Shown here in pieces: positions 33,472 to 40,975 of a stretch of 64,000 nucleotides of DNA. This stretch comes from Providencia manganoxydans (GTDB lineage Bacteria; Pseudomonadota; Gammaproteobacteria; Enterobacterales; Enterobacteriaceae). The stretch spans positions 1,550,001 to 1,614,000 of the forward strand of contig NZ_CP067099.1 in NCBI RefSeq assembly GCF_016618195.1. The letters are read 5' to 3'. A program made the position numbers and the translations under genes. Position 1 is the stretch's first letter. Every line of letters begins with the position of its first letter. The notes under the pieces were generated by a model that was given only the letters and a program-made list of their open reading frames with translations, was not told where the DNA came from and ran no database searches.

Positions 33472-34724
33472 CAAAACGAACCTATGACAATAACGGCTGG
33501 CTCGAAGTAACAGACAACCCCATCTCTAAAGTTGGGGTTTTTGATTATTTGGGGGCAGAAATTGGTGCGCCGGTACCCGATAAAATCTATCGCGTATTGC
33601 GGCCACCAGAAGAACTGGCCAGCGAAGCGACAATTAACTCTTTCAAACTCACCCCGTTCATTATTGAACATGAAATGTTAGGCAAACACGCGACCCCAGC
33701 GGAGAAAAAAGGCATCCAAGGGGTGATTGGTGAGAATGTGTATTTTGACCCGCCGTATCTTAGAGCCAACATCAAAATCTTTTCAGATGTAGCGCTTAGC
33801 AATATCGACAGCGGCAAAATCGACCTTTCACCCGGTTATCGCAGTAAATATGAATTCACCTCAGGCATTTATGAAGGCCAACACTATGACGTCATTCAGC
33901 GTCACCTACGTGGAAATCACCTCGCATTAGTGGATGAAGGGCGAACCGGCCCTGACGTCGCTGTGCAAGATCACCTCGTTATCACTATCGACACAAAGGA
34001 ACTTATTCGCATGAACGAAGAAGAAAACAAAGAGAAGCAAACCACTGATGAAGGTGCGTTTACAGCGGAGCAAGTTACTGCGCTGAAAAGCATTATTGCA
34101 GAGGTGATTGCACAAACTAAGCCTTCAACCGATGAGAATCCGGAAGAAGAAAAGAAATCCACTGATGCTGATCCTGAAGAAGAGCAAAAAGCGGAAGAAG
34201 CCGTGGCAGCCGCCGAAGTTGCAGCAGAGGAAGCCACAACCGGTACACCTGAAGCCGTAGAAGCTGCCGAAGTTGCGATTGAGACTGCCGCTGAAGCGAT
34301 TGAAGAAGCCAAAGAGCATCTCGACCAAGCGACCACGGATAGCTTAAATCGCCGACTCAAACGCTTGAAAAACGGCATCGGTACAATGGATGAGATTGCA
34401 TCTTTGAAGCGCAAAATTAAGCGTTTAGAAGCATCAAAGCCCACGATGGATACTGGCGCACTGTTAAAGCAAATTGGTGAGCGTGATTCGTTAGCCCATA
34501 AGCTGACCCCATTCCTTGGTGTATTTGACCATGCAGCCATGACCAAGCAACAAGTGGCGGAGTATGGTGTTGATAAGCTCGGCATTCAATGTGGCAAGGG
34601 CAATGAAGCTATTGCACTCGATGCGTGGATGCAAGGGCGTGTGCCGGATTCACAGAAAGCTACGGTGACGATGGACTCTGCGGTTAGCAATAAATCAATT
34701 ATGGACAAATGGGGGGAGAAATAA
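33468..34724 (+). CDS. DUF2213 prohead protease/scaffold-like protein
   Basis: Encodes 418 aa. Residues 1-170 are the DUF2213 domain (VTDNPISKVGVFDYLGAEIG, then LTPFIIEHEMLGKHA and RHLRGNHLALVDEGRTGPDV), thought to be the capsid protease part. The next 150 residues are Glu/Ala-rich coiled coil (EEKKSTDADPEEEQKAEEAV), as expected for a scaffold. Immediately before the cement and capsid genes (TAATG junction). Confidence 0.85.
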   Translation: MTKRTYDNNGWLEVTDNPISKVGVFDYLGAEIGAPVPDKIYRVLRPPEELASEATINSFKLTPFIIEHEMLGKHATPAEKKGIQGVIGENVYFDPPYLRANIKIFSDVALSNIDSGKIDLSPGYRSKYEFTSGIYEGQHYDVIQRHLRGNHLALVDEGRTGPDVAVQDHLVITIDTKELIRMNEEENKEKQTTDEGAFTAEQVTALKSIIAEVIAQTKPSTDENPEEEKKSTDADPEEEQKAEEAVAAAEVAAEEATTGTPEAVEAAEVAIETAAEAIEEAKEHLDQATTDSLNRRLKRLKNGIGTMDEIASLKRKIKRLEASKPTMDTGALLKQIGERDSLAHKLTPFLGVFDHAAMTKQQVAEYGVDKLGIQCGKGNEAIALDAWMQGRVPDSQKATVTMDSAVSNKSIMDKWGEK

Positions 34725-35221
34725 TGGCAATTCCTAAATCAGTGTCGCATGGCTTAACGTCTGGCGTAGTGGGTGAAATCAGCCATGCAGGGCCTATTCG
34801 TGCCGTTGCCGCCATTCTCAGCTCAGCGGATGAAAAGCAAAATATCTTCGGTCGGGCTTACACCTACAAAGATGATTCTGTGGAGTCTGTGCAAGTGGGT
34901 GGCAAGGGCGCATTTGCGGGGATTATGATTAACCCGAAAGCGTATCGTATTGAAGTGAACCATGCGCGCAATGGCACCCAAGGCGAGTTTTTGGCAATGG
35001 GCGAAGTATACGTCGAACTCGAAGAAGGGGTAGGTAAAATCAATGCACCAGTTGTCTTTGATGAAACGGACGGCTCACTTTCCTCCAAGCTTGTTCCTGC
35101 TGCTGGTGACCGAGTGATTGGTTTTGTTAGTCGTCACGTTGAATCCAGTGAATCAGCCCATTTGAGCGTTATTCGCTTAACAGAAATCCCATATCCAGCG
35201 GCAGTAAAGGAAGGTGAATAA
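34724..35221 (+). CDS. structural cement protein (Gp24-like)
   Basis: Encodes 165 aa from the ATG at 34724, preceded by GGGGGGAG. Beta-rich, with PIRAVAAILSSADEKQNIFG and FAGIMINPKAYRIEV. Such proteins bind the outside of the DUF2184-type capsid and stabilise it. Position between scaffold and capsid supports this. Confidence 0.8.
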   Translation: MAIPKSVSHGLTSGVVGEISHAGPIRAVAAILSSADEKQNIFGRAYTYKDDSVESVQVGGKGAFAGIMINPKAYRIEVNHARNGTQGEFLAMGEVYVELEEGVGKINAPVVFDETDGSLSSKLVPAAGDRVIGFVSRHVESSESAHLSVIRLTEIPYPAAVKEGE

Positions 35222-36288
35222 TGCCAGTTAGCAAGCAAAAGTTTTATATGTCTGGCCGCGATATTCGCAAGCATGGCCAACTTAATATCCAACCTAACCA
35301 ACAGTGGACGTATCAGGAACTTGAGCAAATTGGTTTTGGTGGCTTGGCGTCGATGGATTCCGCGATCACAGGTGCAGCCATGCAGGGTGGGTTAATTCAA
35401 CGTGAAATGTTGCAACATGTTCTCCCTGGTCTGATTCGTACTGCAACTCGCGTTCGCGTATTGGATGAAATCACTGGTGTATTGAATGCGGGTGAATGGC
35501 ACGATGAAGAAATCATTCTGAACGTGGCAACACCAACCGGTAAAGCCGAGCTCTACGGCGACCATACCAACGTACCGTTAGCGTCTTACATTCAAGACCA
35601 AGAACGTCGCGGTATCGTGCGTTTTGAACAAGGTTTTCAAGTCGGTAAGTTAGAGGAAGCCCGCCAATCTGCTGCTGGGTTTGAAGCCGCTGCGGAAAAA
35701 CGTAATTCAGCGACTGAATCTTTAGAGCAAGGACGTGAGCGGATTGGTTACTATGGGTTTAATAGCCCTGAAACACGTGTATTTGGCTTGATGAATGAAC
35801 CGAATCTACCGGCTTATGAAACCGCATCGAAAAAATGGAAGGGCGGCACGTTTGCCGATATCACCCAAGATATTACCGATATGTTCTCGCGCATTGAAAT
35901 GAGTTCAGGCGGGATTATCAAAGACGATATCGCGATCACGTTGACGTTACCGCTGGGCTACCGTTCAACTCTCAATGTCGCTAACCCTGTGGCGCGTGGT
36001 GAAACGGTGTATCAATGGGTGAAAGAAAACTATCCAAACCTGCGCTTTGTGTTCTCACCTGAATTTGTCGGGGCGAATGGTGGTGCGGATGTGGCGTATA
36101 TGTTCGCAGATACCATCGATGATGGCTCAACCGCAACCAGCGCGACCATCTTACAAGTGGTGCCTGTTAAGTACCAATTACTGGGCTCGCAAGCGCAAAT
36201 CAAAGGGTATTTAGAGGATGCGACCAACGCGACAGCGGGTGTCTTTGTCACGCGCCCTTGGGCTATCACCCGCCTAACTGGCATTTAA
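35221..36288 (+). CDS. major capsid protein (DUF2184)
   Basis: Encodes 355 aa. HK97-type capsid of the DUF2184 group: YQELEQIGFGGLASMDSAIT near the N-terminus, then GIVRFEQGFQVGKLEEARQS, FGLMNEPNLPAYETA and VTRPWAITRLTGI at the end. Starts one base after the cement gene stop (TAATG). A terminator follows. Confidence 0.92.
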   Translation: MPVSKQKFYMSGRDIRKHGQLNIQPNQQWTYQELEQIGFGGLASMDSAITGAAMQGGLIQREMLQHVLPGLIRTATRVRVLDEITGVLNAGEWHDEEIILNVATPTGKAELYGDHTNVPLASYIQDQERRGIVRFEQGFQVGKLEEARQSAAGFEAAAEKRNSATESLEQGRERIGYYGFNSPETRVFGLMNEPNLPAYETASKKWKGGTFADITQDITDMFSRIEMSSGGIIKDDIAITLTLPLGYRSTLNVANPVARGETVYQWVKENYPNLRFVFSPEFVGANGGADVAYMFADTIDDGSTATSATILQVVPVKYQLLGSQAQIKGYLEDATNATAGVFVTRPWAITRLTGI

Positions 36289-36309
36289 CCTGACCACTTC
36301 CTTTTTTAC

Positions 36310-36331
36310 GCCCTCAAATGAGGGCTTTTTT
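36310..36331 (+). terminator. terminator after the capsid gene
   Basis: GCCCTCA-AA-TGAGGGC followed by six T, 22 bp past the capsid stop. It likely lowers expression of downstream tail genes relative to the capsid. Confidence 0.85.
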
Positions 36332-36344
36332 ATTGGAGAAAGCT

Positions 36345-36686
36345 ATGTCTCTCTACGTCTATTGCACGCTATCCAATGACCAAAACTACTCGGTCACCGA
36401 TGGGAAAGTGTTTATTGCGGGTCAAGCCAATATCATGACCAAGCACATGTATACCCCGCGTGGGCGTGTCACGGAAATCAGCGACGAACAATACGCTCAA
36501 CTTAAAGATAACCATGTATTTCAACTGCATAAAGAAAACGGGTTTATCAGCGTTGAAAACCGCAAAGAAGACCCTGAAAAAGTGGCCACCAATATGGAAG
36601 CCAGCGATAAGTCAGCGCCGGATACCGTGGAATCATTGGAAGCAGAAAAACAAGCTGTCCCGAAAACCAACAAAAAGGGTAAATAA
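36345..36686 (+). CDS. head-proximal phage protein, unknown
   Basis: Encodes 113 aa; start at 36345 with SD GGAGA. The N-terminal domain is beta-rich (VYCTLSNDQNYSVTDGKVFI) and the C-terminus is charged and Lys-rich. It sits where capsid-decorating or head-completion genes are usually found. Family not recognised. Confidence 0.6.
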   Translation: MSLYVYCTLSNDQNYSVTDGKVFIAGQANIMTKHMYTPRGRVTEISDEQYAQLKDNHVFQLHKENGFISVENRKEDPEKVATNMEASDKSAPDTVESLEAEKQAVPKTNKKGK

Positions 36687-37093
36687 TGATGGAGGCGAGC
36701 ACATTTCCCCTAACGTCATTTCGTGTGCTCTATCCATCGTTTAATGGTGTGAGTGATGATGACATTTATATTATTGCTCAATCTGCCTTAAATTACTTTT
36801 CTCCCTGCAGGGGCGTATGTACTAACGAACTGTGGATGTTGGTTGTTGCTCATATGCTATCACTGCGAAAGTGGATTGCGGATGATGAATCCCCAACTGG
36901 TGTTGTGACTAGTGTGACCATCGATAAAGTCAGCGTGTCATTCTCTGCGCCCCCTGCCGGTTCTGATTGGTCACACTGGTTCAAAATGACCACCTATGGC
37001 CAACAGTTCTTAGCACTGATAAAACGCTGTAGTGTGCCGCAATACATCGGTGGTGCGGGTGGGCGATTTACGCGCGGGGGTCGATTACGTTAA
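36686..37093 (+). CDS. DUF4054 head-completion protein
   Basis: Encodes 135 aa. DUF4054 motifs: FRVLYPSFNGVSDDDIYIIA, LWMLVVAHMLSLRK, and the end YIGGAGGRFTRGG. These form the adaptor ring under the portal. Overlaps both neighbours at TAATGA-type junctions. Confidence 0.85.
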   Translation: MMEASTFPLTSFRVLYPSFNGVSDDDIYIIAQSALNYFSPCRGVCTNELWMLVVAHMLSLRKWIADDESPTGVVTSVTIDKVSVSFSAPPAGSDWSHWFKMTTYGQQFLALIKRCSVPQYIGGAGGRFTRGGRLR

Positions 37094-37551
37094 TGACCAA
37101 ATTAGCGCAGTTAAAAGCGGTTTACGATGAGTTAGCCAAGAAACAACTGAAAGTGGGTTTCTTTGAGCATTCGAAGTATCCCGATGGCACGCCCATTGCC
37201 TATATTGCGGCTATTCAAGAATTGGGTTACCCCGCAGGTGGCATTCCTCCCCGTTCGTTTTTTCGCCCAACAATGAGCGATAAAAAAACAGAGTATGGCC
37301 AGTTAATTTTCCGTGTGGCCAAAGCGGCGATCGTTGGCAATATCTCTGTTACTGATGGGCTAACCCAAGTGGGAGCAAAAGCGGCTGGGGATGTGAAACT
37401 GGCTATTAAAGCGGTAACCACGCCTGCGTTAGACGATTCAACGGTAAAAGCCAGAGCGCGGCGTCATAGCAAAGGGAAATCCACCGATAAGCCCTTAGTG
37501 GACACGGGGCAGATGTTACAGGCCGTCACTTTTGTCGTGGAGGATAAATAA
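37093..37551 (+). CDS. neck/tail-completion protein (HK97 gp10/Mu gpG-like)
   Basis: Encodes 152 aa: KKQLKVGFFEHSKYPDGTPI, AAIQELGYPAGGIPPRSFFR, and a C-terminal PLVDTGQMLQAVTF. The IPPRSFFRP plus LVDTGQML pair is typical of tail-completion proteins joining tail to head. Confidence 0.75.
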   Translation: MTKLAQLKAVYDELAKKQLKVGFFEHSKYPDGTPIAYIAAIQELGYPAGGIPPRSFFRPTMSDKKTEYGQLIFRVAKAAIVGNISVTDGLTQVGAKAAGDVKLAIKAVTTPALDDSTVKARARRHSKGKSTDKPLVDTGQMLQAVTFVVEDK

Positions 37552-37919
37552 TGTTTGGAAATTTACACCGTATCGCTTCCCGCTATATTCCTCAGCAAAC
37601 AGCCTTATGGTTTCGCTTTAAAAACCGTGAGCCCGATGAGCGAGGGCATGACCAAAACCAATATCATGAGCCAGTGGATATTCGGGGGAGTTGGCAAGCC
37701 GTCGATACCCAAGATGCACAATCAATGGGCTTTGATTCAAACCAAGTTTATCGCCGTTTTTATACCTCCCATGATATCAAAGGCATTCAGCGTGGTACGT
37801 CCCCCGATTACCTTGTTTTTAACGGTAAGAAATACGATGTGATGGGGAATGCGGATTGGTACGAGCAGGACGGCTGGAAATCGGTGATTTGCATCGAGGT
37901 AGGGGCCTATGACGGATAA
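37551..37919 (+). CDS. head closure/neck protein
   Basis: Encodes 122 aa. Beta-rich (DIRGSWQAVDTQDAQSMGFD, then SPDYLVFNGKKYDVMGNADW). Order after the DUF4054 and gp10-like genes suggests a head-closure or stopper protein. Overlaps the next gene by 11 bp. Confidence 0.6.
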   Translation: MFGNLHRIASRYIPQQTALWFRFKNREPDERGHDQNQYHEPVDIRGSWQAVDTQDAQSMGFDSNQVYRRFYTSHDIKGIQRGTSPDYLVFNGKKYDVMGNADWYEQDGWKSVICIEVGAYDG

Positions 37920-38424
37920 TGACGTTGATATTGCCATTCGCAAACAGTTATTACGGCTGCTGACCGAAGTGGGTATTGATATTCCCGTGAAAGCGGGTTT
38001 TCAATCCACCAAGCAAGGCCGTGAAGATAATATGGTGATGTTCTTTTCCATCAATGAAAGTGGTCATGGCTGGCAAGGTCGCAATTACAATGTCCAAGGC
38101 AACAATGCCAATCACCAAGAAAACCAATTATCGGAGAAAACGTACCAAGTTCAGGCATTCATTACCCAATTAGGCCCATATACCGCTAATGATATTACCG
38201 CCATTGCTCGAATGGTTGTCAATTCACTGCCTTTTGTGACCACATTGAGAAAGCAAGGTATTGGTGTACAACGGGCAACATCCGTTCGCCAGCCTTACTT
38301 TATTAATGACCAGGGCAACTACGAACAGAACCCCTCGTTTGATTTTAATGTGACGTTTAAACGCTCTCTTTTCCCTGATACAGCTGCCATAAGCGCGCTC
38401 TATCCTGATATCCACCGCATATAA
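37909..38424 (+). CDS. tail terminator-like neck protein
   Basis: Encodes 171 aa (VDIAIRKQLLRLLTEVGIDI, FITQLGPYTANDITAIARMV, and NPSFDFNVTFKRSL). Alpha/beta protein of the phage neck/tail-terminator group, directly before the sheath gene. It should cap the tail tube and sheath. Confidence 0.65.
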   Translation: MTDNDVDIAIRKQLLRLLTEVGIDIPVKAGFQSTKQGREDNMVMFFSINESGHGWQGRNYNVQGNNANHQENQLSEKTYQVQAFITQLGPYTANDITAIARMVVNSLPFVTTLRKQGIGVQRATSVRQPYFINDQGNYEQNPSFDFNVTFKRSLFPDTAAISALYPDIHRI

Positions 38425-38433
38425 GGTTTTATT

Positions 38434-39921
38434 ATGCCAATTAAACAAACTCGATACGTTGATATCGCATCGGCGGTTATTGGCGCGTCTGCTGTCCCGA
38501 TGCGTAAATTAACCGGCCGCTTATTTTCCACTAACCCGAAAATACCTGCAGGTAAAGTTTTAGAGTTCGCCAGTGGTCAGGTTGATGATTTACTGGGTGT
38601 TGATTCTCCCGAAGCCCACTTTGCACGACAATATTTTAGCTATGTCAGCCCCGCACCCGTGAGCAAGCCTAAAGAGCTGCAAATTGCGTCTTTTGAACCT
38701 GTCGGCCGAGCGCCTACGCTATTTGGTACCAAAGCTGCCGCATTAGCAGATTTAAAAATCATTGCGGATGGGACGCTCTCCGTCACGATTGGTACCGTCA
38801 CTAAAAGCTACAAAGACATTGATTTGTCAGAAGCGAAGTCCTATGCGGATATTGCGTCCACCATTCAAGCAAAGCTCAATGCAGAAAGGGAACCGCAATT
38901 TTCCAGTAGCTACTTGACGTTTAACTCACTCGATAGCGCCTTTGAGCTGAGTGGTGGTGTGCAAGAACGCGCATCCATTAGTGTTGAATATTCGGTGCTA
39001 GCCAATGCCATGGGGCTGTCTTCCGGTACCGCATCTGAAGGTAACCCTGCACAAACGCCGCTGGAAGCCTTTATGGTTGCCGAGCAAGTCTCCGATTCAT
39101 TCGGCAGTGCGACATTTTTGGATGAACTGACGTTAGAGCAAGCAGTGCCACTGGCGCAGTATGTTTCCGGTGAAAACGTCAAATACCAGTTGCACATTAG
39201 CGTGAGCGAAAAGCAGGTTGAAGATTTTAGCGCAGCATTGATGGGAACCGCTTCTGTGGGGTTAAACCTCAAAACAGATACCAACTATTTTATTCAAACC
39301 TTACCCATGGCCGTTATGGCGGCGACGGATTATGACCGAACCAACGCCACGACAAACTACATGTTTCGTCAGTTAGGTGTGACGTTCCCTGCGCAAGTGA
39401 CCACGGATAAAGCCGCTGACCGATTCGATAAGCTTCGCGTGAACTATTACGGTGAAACCGCGATAGCCGGCTCGCAAATTCGTTTCTATCAGCGAGGCTT
39501 CTTATGTGGTGGTCCGTCTAATCCGCTGGATATGAGCGTGCACGCCAATGAGCAATGGCTAAAAGCCTATATTGCTCAGCAGTGGTTTAACGTGTTGTTG
39601 GCCACACGGGGTGTTCCAGCGAATAAGGACGGTGAAGCGCGTGCGTTGATGGTGATTGCCGGTGCGGTCACCAAAGCGATTAATAACGGCACGATTTTAG
39701 CGGGTAAAACGCTGAGCGACGTGCAAAAGCTCGCCATTGCAGATGCATCCGGCGATGACCTTGCTTGGTATGACGTACAGGATAAAGGCTATTGGTATAA
39801 CGCGCAGATTGTTGAAAACACCGGTGTAAGCGACTTGCCTGAGTATGTCATGAAATACGTGCTGATTTATGGCAAAGGCGATTGGGTTCGCAAAGTCGAA
39901 GGCTCTCATAATTTAGTCTAG
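38434..39921 (+). CDS. tail sheath protein (DUF3383)
   Basis: Encodes 495 aa. DUF3383 start (YVDIASAVIGASAVPMRKLT), central domain with EAKSYADIASTIQAKLNAE, and the conserved end region YIAQQWFNVLLATRGVPANK, then DVQDKGYWYNAQI. This family is the contractile sheath of several myoviruses and is the main evidence that this phage has a contractile tail. Confidence 0.9.
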   Translation: MPIKQTRYVDIASAVIGASAVPMRKLTGRLFSTNPKIPAGKVLEFASGQVDDLLGVDSPEAHFARQYFSYVSPAPVSKPKELQIASFEPVGRAPTLFGTKAAALADLKIIADGTLSVTIGTVTKSYKDIDLSEAKSYADIASTIQAKLNAEREPQFSSSYLTFNSLDSAFELSGGVQERASISVEYSVLANAMGLSSGTASEGNPAQTPLEAFMVAEQVSDSFGSATFLDELTLEQAVPLAQYVSGENVKYQLHISVSEKQVEDFSAALMGTASVGLNLKTDTNYFIQTLPMAVMAATDYDRTNATTNYMFRQLGVTFPAQVTTDKAADRFDKLRVNYYGETAIAGSQIRFYQRGFLCGGPSNPLDMSVHANEQWLKAYIAQQWFNVLLATRGVPANKDGEARALMVIAGAVTKAINNGTILAGKTLSDVQKLAIADASGDDLAWYDVQDKGYWYNAQIVENTGVSDLPEYVMKYVLIYGKGDWVRKVEGSHNLV

Positions 39922-39930
39922 GAGTAGAAT

Positions 39931-40383
39931 ATGCATGATATCTCTGCAACCGGCTTGAGTTTTACCATTCAAGCCAGCAAAACCTTTCCCACTGGGATTT
40001 TAATTACCGCCTTTGCTGACGATGCTGACCCACTGGATTTACCGGCTGTCGATATTGCACAAACGGGCATGGACATTAATGGTAACTTGGTGAGTTGGTC
40101 CACACCGACACCACAAACCGTCACGATCAACGTATTAGCCGGCAGTGAAGAAGATCAAAACTTGTCTATTTTGCTCGAAGCCAATACCGCAAAAAAAGGG
40201 CGTCGACACGCAGGGGATATCATTACCTTTGTGGCGTCTTACGGTGATGGTTCAACGGTCACGGCGCGTAACGGCAAGATTACCAATGGCAGTCGTGGCA
40301 ATTCTGCCGCCTCGGCAGGGCGTTTGAAATCCAAAGTCTATACCTTTGTGTTTCAGGATTTCGACAGTACGCGTATCCGTTAA
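39931..40383 (+). CDS. tail tube protein
   Basis: Encodes 150 aa, beta-rich (MHDISATGLSFTIQASKTFP, ITAFADDADPLDLPAVDIAQ). SD GGAG. Right after the sheath gene and followed by a strong terminator, as usual for the abundant tube protein. Confidence 0.85.
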   Translation: MHDISATGLSFTIQASKTFPTGILITAFADDADPLDLPAVDIAQTGMDINGNLVSWSTPTPQTVTINVLAGSEEDQNLSILLEANTAKKGRRHAGDIITFVASYGDGSTVTARNGKITNGSRGNSAASAGRLKSKVYTFVFQDFDSTRIR

Positions 40384-40398
40384 TTCATTTCAATTTCT

Positions 40399-40420
40399 GG
40401 CGGGGGTTCCCGCCTTTTTT
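40399..40420 (+). terminator. terminator after the tube gene
   Basis: GGCGGG-GGTT-CCCGCC followed by six T, 16 bp past the tube stop. Confidence 0.9.
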
Positions 40421-40433
40421 ATTGGTGTTTACC

Positions 40434-40892
40434 ATGTTGATTAAACCTAAAGAAGTCGCTATCAAAGACGTTGATGGCGTTGAAAAGCTATTTGTAATTA
40501 GCCGCCTACCGGCTACGGTTGGGCGTGAAATCTTAGCAAAATACCCGTTATCCAATGCCCCGAAAATCGGTGACTATGAGGTCAGCAAAGAGGCCATGCT
40601 GAAAATGATGGCCTATGTGTGTGTCACTATCGATGGTGAAGAAATCCCCCTTAAAACACAAACCTTGATTGATAACCATGTGCCCGATGGCGAATCGTTG
40701 ATCCGCTTAGAGTTGGAAATGCTGAAATACAACACCAGTTTTTTCGGCAACGACGGGAGCCAAGGTTTCCTCCACTTCCTGCTCAGCAAGGTAAGCGGTT
40801 CACTCCCGTCGATTATAAAAACGCTGATGGGTTCTTTGCCGTCATCATCAGCGAATGCCTCGCCACCTTCACCGAACTCAAAACCTCAATAG
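40434..40892 (+). CDS. tail assembly chaperone, short form (G-like)
   Basis: Encodes 152 aa from the ATG at 40434. Starts MLIKPKEVAIKDVDGVEKLF, has FVISRLPATVGREILAKYPL, and ends in a low-complexity Ser/Pro tail that looks like an out-of-frame end. Position between tube and tape measure is the standard place for the gpG/gpT chaperone. Confidence 0.8.
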   Translation: MLIKPKEVAIKDVDGVEKLFVISRLPATVGREILAKYPLSNAPKIGDYEVSKEAMLKMMAYVCVTIDGEEIPLKTQTLIDNHVPDGESLIRLELEMLKYNTSFFGNDGSQGFLHFLLSKVSGSLPSIIKTLMGSLPSSSANASPPSPNSKPQ

Positions 40893-40975
40893 ATTTAGAA
40901 GAGGCAATGGACCTGTGGGAAATTGCCATCACTAACCGTTATAACGAAGCCCTTGCGGCTTCAAAGGATCGCTAA
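40434..40975 (+). CDS. tail assembly chaperone, long form by -1 frameshift (GT-like)
   Basis: The slip heptamer T-TTT-TTC lies at 40739-40745 in the correct phase of the short form. In the -1 frame there is no stop until 40975, and the reading is protein-like: PVDYKNADGFFAVIISECLA, then IDLEEAMDLWEIAITNRYNE. The product would be about 180 aa. Its stop overlaps the tape measure ATG. Frameshifted chaperones are conserved in tailed phages; the slip site here is inferred. Confidence 0.65.
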
